Below are positions 60,530 to 64,000 of a stretch of 64,000 nt of DNA, piece after piece. The notes beneath the pieces are model-generated. The model was not told the DNA's origin, made no database searches, and saw only the letters and a program-made list of their open reading frames with translations. The translations under genes and the position numbers were made by a program. The first letter of the stretch is position 1. Every line of letters begins with the position of its first letter. Origin of the DNA: Fibrobacter succinogenes (GTDB taxonomy: Bacteria > Fibrobacterota > Fibrobacteria > Fibrobacterales > Fibrobacteraceae); the NCBI GenBank assembly GCA_902761355.1, contig CACWJY010000001.1, positions 124,001 through 188,000 of the forward strand, written 5' to 3'.

Positions 60530-60537
60530 TAAATTTA
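60530..60537 (+). promoter_or_regulatory. -7-like element TAAATTTA, 4 nt before the lptE-like ATG
   Basis: TAAATTTA (one base from TAnnTTTG) is followed by TGCT and the ATG at 60542. No ribosome-binding site can fit between. Confidence 0.4.
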
Positions 60538-60541
60538 TGCT

Positions 60542-61057
60542 ATGCTTTTGACAAAGAATATTTTTCGCCGAATTTTGATGTTGCTTGTTGCCCTGCTGGT
60601 TTGTTCTTTGTCCGGCTGTTACAGCTTTACGGCGTCCACACTCCCGAGTCATATCAAGACGGTTAAAATTCATGAAGTAGAAGACAAAACGCTTGATCCG
60701 GTGCTTGCAAACAACATTCGTGAAGGCGTGGTCGAAATGTTCCGTAAGAATGCGGGTGGCGTACGTTTAGTCAACGAGAATGCTAATGCCGACTTTGAAA
60801 TGACTTTGTTAAGTTATACGAATAAACCGGAAAACTACAATAGCAATAGCGATGTTGAAACCTATCGTGTAACTATTCGCGTCAGTGTGAAATTTTATGA
60901 TAACGTAAAAGAAAAGGTGATTTACGAATCTAAGTCTTTGAGTGCTGAAGGGACTTATGATGTGCAGGCGAATGAATCTGAAGATCGCCATGGGCAAGCC
61001 CGTGCCATCGAAAAAATGCAGGACCTTATTATTACCAACGCGTTAGCTAAGTGGTAG
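60542..61057 (+). CDS. LptE-like LPS-assembly lipoprotein
   Basis: 171 residues. Signal peptide with lipobox (LVCSLSGCYSF). The mature start YSFTASTLPSHIKTVKIHEVEDKT and the pattern VLANNIREGVVEMFRKNAGGVRLVNENANADFEM match the LptE family, which sits in the outer membrane with LptD to insert lipopolysaccharide. LptE sequences are weakly conserved, so the call rests on this opening pattern and overall size. Confidence 0.8.
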   Translation: MLLTKNIFRRILMLLVALLVCSLSGCYSFTASTLPSHIKTVKIHEVEDKTLDPVLANNIREGVVEMFRKNAGGVRLVNENANADFEMTLLSYTNKPENYNSNSDVETYRVTIRVSVKFYDNVKEKVIYESKSLSAEGTYDVQANESEDRHGQARAIEKMQDLIITNALAKW

Positions 61058-61182
61058 TCCAATTTTATCTCAATGAAGGGGTTGTTGTAGTCTTATACAA
61101 CACTAATTAGGTGAAAAAGGTCGTATTACACTAATCTAGATATATATTAATTTCAGAACAATATATCTTGAAGAGTGTTTGT

Positions 61183-62649
61183 ATGAAATATGTACTGCCG
61201 ATTTTAATCGCTGCATCTATGTCCTTCGCGCAGTGGGGTGGCGGAGGAGGAAAATCCTTAAATGATTACAAGAAAATGTCTGTTTCGGGTAGAGACATTC
61301 ATGTGTATGCCCCGTCTAATCTTGCTCCAAAGAGCCCGTTACTCATTTCGTGCCACGGCATGGACCAGGATCCCAATTACCAGCAGTCCAATACTCATTG
61401 GGAAGCGGTTGCCGATACGGCGGGATTTGTCGTAGTCTACCCAAGAGGTGGAACGGGCATGAACACTTGGGATATCTCTGGAGATAAAGATACCAAGTGG
61501 ATGACTGAAATTATTGCGCAGATGGTCAAGGACTATGATATTGACGAAAAGCGAGTCTACCTTTCGGGCTTCTCGATGGGTGGTATGTTTACCTACCATG
61601 CCATGAGCAAAATCGCCGATAAGATTGCTGCTTTTGCTCCCACCTCCGGTACAAACGTGATGGGCGCCTCGAAGGCGATGCGTCCTGTTCCTATTATTCA
61701 CCCTCATGGAACTAGCGACGATGTTCTGCCATATAGCCAAGTCGAAGGCTTTATCAAGAATTACCGAAATCAGTTCAATTGCCCGTCTCAAGCGGAAGTT
61801 CAGGAAAATTACCCCAATAGTGAAAATCGGGCGACGATGTACACCTGGGGCCCCTGCGATGAAGGTGTTTATATTAAGCACCTCAAACTTGAAGGTCGTG
61901 GCCATAGCCCTTCCAAGGCGGATGTTTCTGACATCTGGAATTTTGTGAAGCAGTATTCCTTGGATGGTGCTAACATTACGCCGCCCATTGAGGTTCCGAC
62001 CAACAGGGATACCGTGTTTAACGGAACCTTCTCGGATTCGCTTAAGCTTGCTGGCTGGACGCTGCAACAGCATAGTGGCGAAGGCTCCCTTAAGTTGACT
62101 GAAGGCATGGCCGAAATCAACGTGACCAAGGTGGGAACCAACGCCTATGATATTCAGATGATTCAAAAGGGTATGCATTATGAAAAAGGTCAAAGCTACA
62201 AGCTTACGTTCGAGGCAAAAGCTTCTGAGGCAAGAACTCTTGAAGTAAATCTTGAAAAGGATACGGACCCCTGGACGAGCTATGTGGGCGAAGCGAAGAC
62301 GTTCGAACTCGGTACCGAGAAAAAGACTTATGAGCTCGAGTTCACCATGGAAGAACCTACTGACGAAGATGGTCGAATTTCCTTTAATGCGGGCCTTGCG
62401 ACGGGTAGTGTGTTCATTGACAATGTGGTGATTCAAAAGTCTGACGGAAAGACTGGCCTTGCTAAGGTTGCTGTAACTCTTGCCTCAGAAAGAACTTTTA
62501 GTGTTTACAACATGAAGGGGGCTTTTGTGGGTAAGCTTTCGGCTTCTTGTATGGGAGACGTTCAGGTAAAATTGAATGCCATGAACCTAGAAAAGGGCCT
62601 GTATGTTGTAAAGGACGGCCATTATAACAAGGTTTTCTCTGTAAAGTAG
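61183..62649 (+). CDS. Exported CE1-family esterase (feruloyl/acetyl xylan esterase type) with C-terminal sorting-like domain
   Basis: 488 residues from the ATG at 61183; an upstream TTG at 61168 is less likely. Signal peptide (KYVLPILIAASMSFAQWG), then an alpha/beta hydrolase of the PHB depolymerase/CE1 type (about 25-260): SCHGMDQDPN for the oxyanion region, the nucleophile in GFSMGG (Ser near residue 131), HPHGTSDDVLPY and a His in GRGHSP. A beta-sandwich carbohydrate-binding-like domain follows (about 275-420), then a basic-tailed end (FSVYNMKGAFVGKL..LEKGLYVVKDGHYNKVFSVK) like secretion-sorting domains of FCB bacteria. It would remove ester groups from plant-wall xylan outside the cell. 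Confidence 0.85.
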   Translation: MKYVLPILIAASMSFAQWGGGGGKSLNDYKKMSVSGRDIHVYAPSNLAPKSPLLISCHGMDQDPNYQQSNTHWEAVADTAGFVVVYPRGGTGMNTWDISGDKDTKWMTEIIAQMVKDYDIDEKRVYLSGFSMGGMFTYHAMSKIADKIAAFAPTSGTNVMGASKAMRPVPIIHPHGTSDDVLPYSQVEGFIKNYRNQFNCPSQAEVQENYPNSENRATMYTWGPCDEGVYIKHLKLEGRGHSPSKADVSDIWNFVKQYSLDGANITPPIEVPTNRDTVFNGTFSDSLKLAGWTLQQHSGEGSLKLTEGMAEINVTKVGTNAYDIQMIQKGMHYEKGQSYKLTFEAKASEARTLEVNLEKDTDPWTSYVGEAKTFELGTEKKTYELEFTMEEPTDEDGRISFNAGLATGSVFIDNVVIQKSDGKTGLAKVAVTLASERTFSVYNMKGAFVGKLSASCMGDVQVKLNAMNLEKGLYVVKDGHYNKVFSVK

Positions 62650-62674
62650 TTTGAATCTGTAAGGGTATTTAAAG

Positions 62675-62706
62675 AGTCCATGGCTTGTTGCTGTGGGCTT
62701 TTTTTT
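62675..62706 (+). terminator. Intrinsic terminator after the esterase gene
   Basis: AGTCCATGG pairs with CTGTGGGCT through a short loop with some G-U pairs, followed by a run of eight T. Confidence 0.7.
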
Positions 62707-62717
62707 CTTAAAAAACA

Positions 62718-62746
62718 CACCGCCTTTGATTGAATCTCAGGCGGTG
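62718..62746 (-). terminator. Intrinsic terminator for the Nudix gene
   Basis: CACCGCCT (62718-62725) and AGGCGGTG (62739-62746). On the minus strand TGTTTTTTAAG follows. It faces the esterase terminator, as expected for convergent genes. Confidence 0.75.
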
Positions 62747-62886
62747 CTAGGGGGTTGGTTTGGATATTTATAAAGTAATCTTATTCTGCTTAAATGGTTG
62801 CAAGATTTTTTGTAAAATATTTTTTGGACGAAAAGGGATGTTTAGTAGTTTGTATGAGTTGAAACTTTTTGCCCCGTTTTTTTTAG

Positions 62887-63384
62887 TTACGGATTGCTTT
62901 GTATAAAATCCTTTACGGTTACGGGTTCTTCGTTTAGCAATGCTTCGGTCAAGGTACTGCCTTTATAGGTGAGTTTGAGCGAAAAGAACGGCTCGCCACG
63001 TTCGAGTAATGCTAGGAAAATTAGGTCGCCGTCCCAGTGGGGGAGTTTCGCTACGTTTTCCTTGGGAACCCATTCGAGTGTTCCTTCGTCGCAGTCCTTG
63101 AGTTCACCGGTGAATTCCGTCGCCGTGAACAGGTGCATAAATTCCGTTTGGTCCATGCCGTCGCTAATGAAGGTGACAATCCCTCTGTACTTGGGACGAA
63201 TCAGGGTGAGACCTGTTTCTTCGAGAGCCTCGCGCTTGATGCAGTCCTCGGGAGATTCCCATTCCTCGAACTTGCCGCCAATGCCAATCCACTTGTCCTT
63301 GTTGATGTCGTTCTTTTTCTTGACGCGGTGGAGCAGCAGGTACTTGCCGTCTTGTTCGATGTAGCAGAGGGTTGTGTTGAGCAT
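62887..63384 (-). CDS. Nudix hydrolase (8-oxo-dGTP diphosphatase-like)
   Basis: 165 residues. The complete Nudix box is present: GGKFEEWESPEDCIKREALEETGL (given by parts GGKFEEWESPED and REALEETGL), with the metal-binding EExxE as REALEE. The N-terminus MLNTTLCYIEQDGKYLLLHR is typical of the MutT/MTH1-like group that cleans oxidised nucleotides, but other nucleotide substrates are possible. It lies downstream of leuB and the structured element, probably with its own or a shared transcript. Confidence 0.87.
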   Translation of the reverse strand: MLNTTLCYIEQDGKYLLLHRVKKKNDINKDKWIGIGGKFEEWESPEDCIKREALEETGLTLIRPKYRGIVTFISDGMDQTEFMHLFTATEFTGELKDCDEGTLEWVPKENVAKLPHWDGDLIFLALLERGEPFFSLKLTYKGSTLTEALLNEEPVTVKDFIQSNP

Positions 63385-63404
63385 TTTAGTAGACCGTGAT
63401 TAGT

Positions 63405-63496
63405 GTGAGCAACAAAGCCCCTAGTATTAACTAGGGGCGGTTGCGAGAGAACTGGCTCCAGAGTAAGGATTCTGTTGAATTTAGCCAGTTCGGTCT
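63405..63496 (-). ncRNA. Structured 3' element after leuB (copy B)
   Basis: Begins a few nt after the leuB stop codon and is homologous to 46941-47030. P1: GAACTGGCT with AGCCAGTTC (plus 63483-63491 and 63449-63457) around a 25-nt loop. P2: GCAAC with GTTGC (plus 63440-63444 and 63409-63413). P3: GCCCCTAG/CTAGGGGC with loop TTAATA (plus 63431-63438 and 63417-63424). Compared with copy A, four base pairs changed in a compensated way. No terminator follows, so it lies between leuB and the Nudix gene, possibly in one transcript. Confidence 0.75.
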
Positions 63497-63498
63497 TT

Positions 63499-63999
<501 letters not shown>

Positions 64000-64000
64000 C

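Overview
The window looks like a chromosomal segment of a Fibrobacter-type bacterium (Fibrobacterota, FCB group). This is an inference from gene content. The envelope is Gram-negative, with LptE-like, LolCD-like and several beta-barrel genes. There is an exported CE1-type esterase with a C-terminal sorting-like domain, as in fibre-degrading Fibrobacter. No flagellar, CRISPR, phage or insertion-sequence genes were seen. Many genes carry a TAnnTTTG-like promoter element of the kind known from the related Bacteroidota. The species is not determinable here.

Layout. 1-867: end of a radical SAM/SPASM gene and tadA. 912-6450: a tight six-gene operon encoding an exported lipoprotein, an exported beta-helix protein, an unknown soluble protein, a MotA/ExbB-like channel with a very long helical tail, a MotB/OmpA-like partner and another unknown protein. 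No flagellum is encoded nearby; this ZorAB-like, ion-driven envelope machine is the best candidate for an undescribed system. 6566-9288 (minus): a lipoprotein with calcium-site-like repeats coupled to a beta-barrel. 9441-17771: YkgJ-like and SprT-like proteins, lysS, lolC/E-lolD, clpC, adenylate kinase. 17942-24186: Wzc-like kinase, nucleotide-sugar epimerase, cimA, hisD. 24248-30041: CRP-GGDEF protein, MtaD-like deaminase, and a nadB-kinase-cvpA operon. 30187-34810: PpiD-like foldase, tRNA-Glu(CUC), an MBOAT acyltransferase pair and an orphan acidic protein. 34813-41448: hflX, a hybrid histidine kinase, thiH, a pseudopilin, thiE. 41462-45124: M23 peptidase, DUF486, DUF4416, glutamine cyclotransferase, DUF2279-like protein. 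45221-49260 (minus): a repeat-bearing barrel protein and ilvBN. 49715-55219: radC, grpE, pepA, a barrel protein, a Ca2+/Na+ exchanger. 55597-60362 (minus): SpmA-SpmB fusion, lipoprotein, barrel protein, serS. 60542-64000: lptE-like gene, CE1 esterase, Nudix hydrolase and the 3' part of leuB.

How it fits together. Branched-chain amino acid synthesis is scattered through the window (cimA, ilvBN, leuB). Two of these transcripts, ilvBN and leuB, carry the same structured RNA element just after the stop codon, with at least four compensated base-pair changes between the copies. A second recurring theme is a TAnnTTTG-like element only 4-5 nt upstream of start codons, which suggests leaderless mRNAs. 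Much of the remaining content concerns the cell envelope: lipoprotein sorting, LPS assembly, foldase, several beta-barrels, polysaccharide kinase and exported hydrolases.
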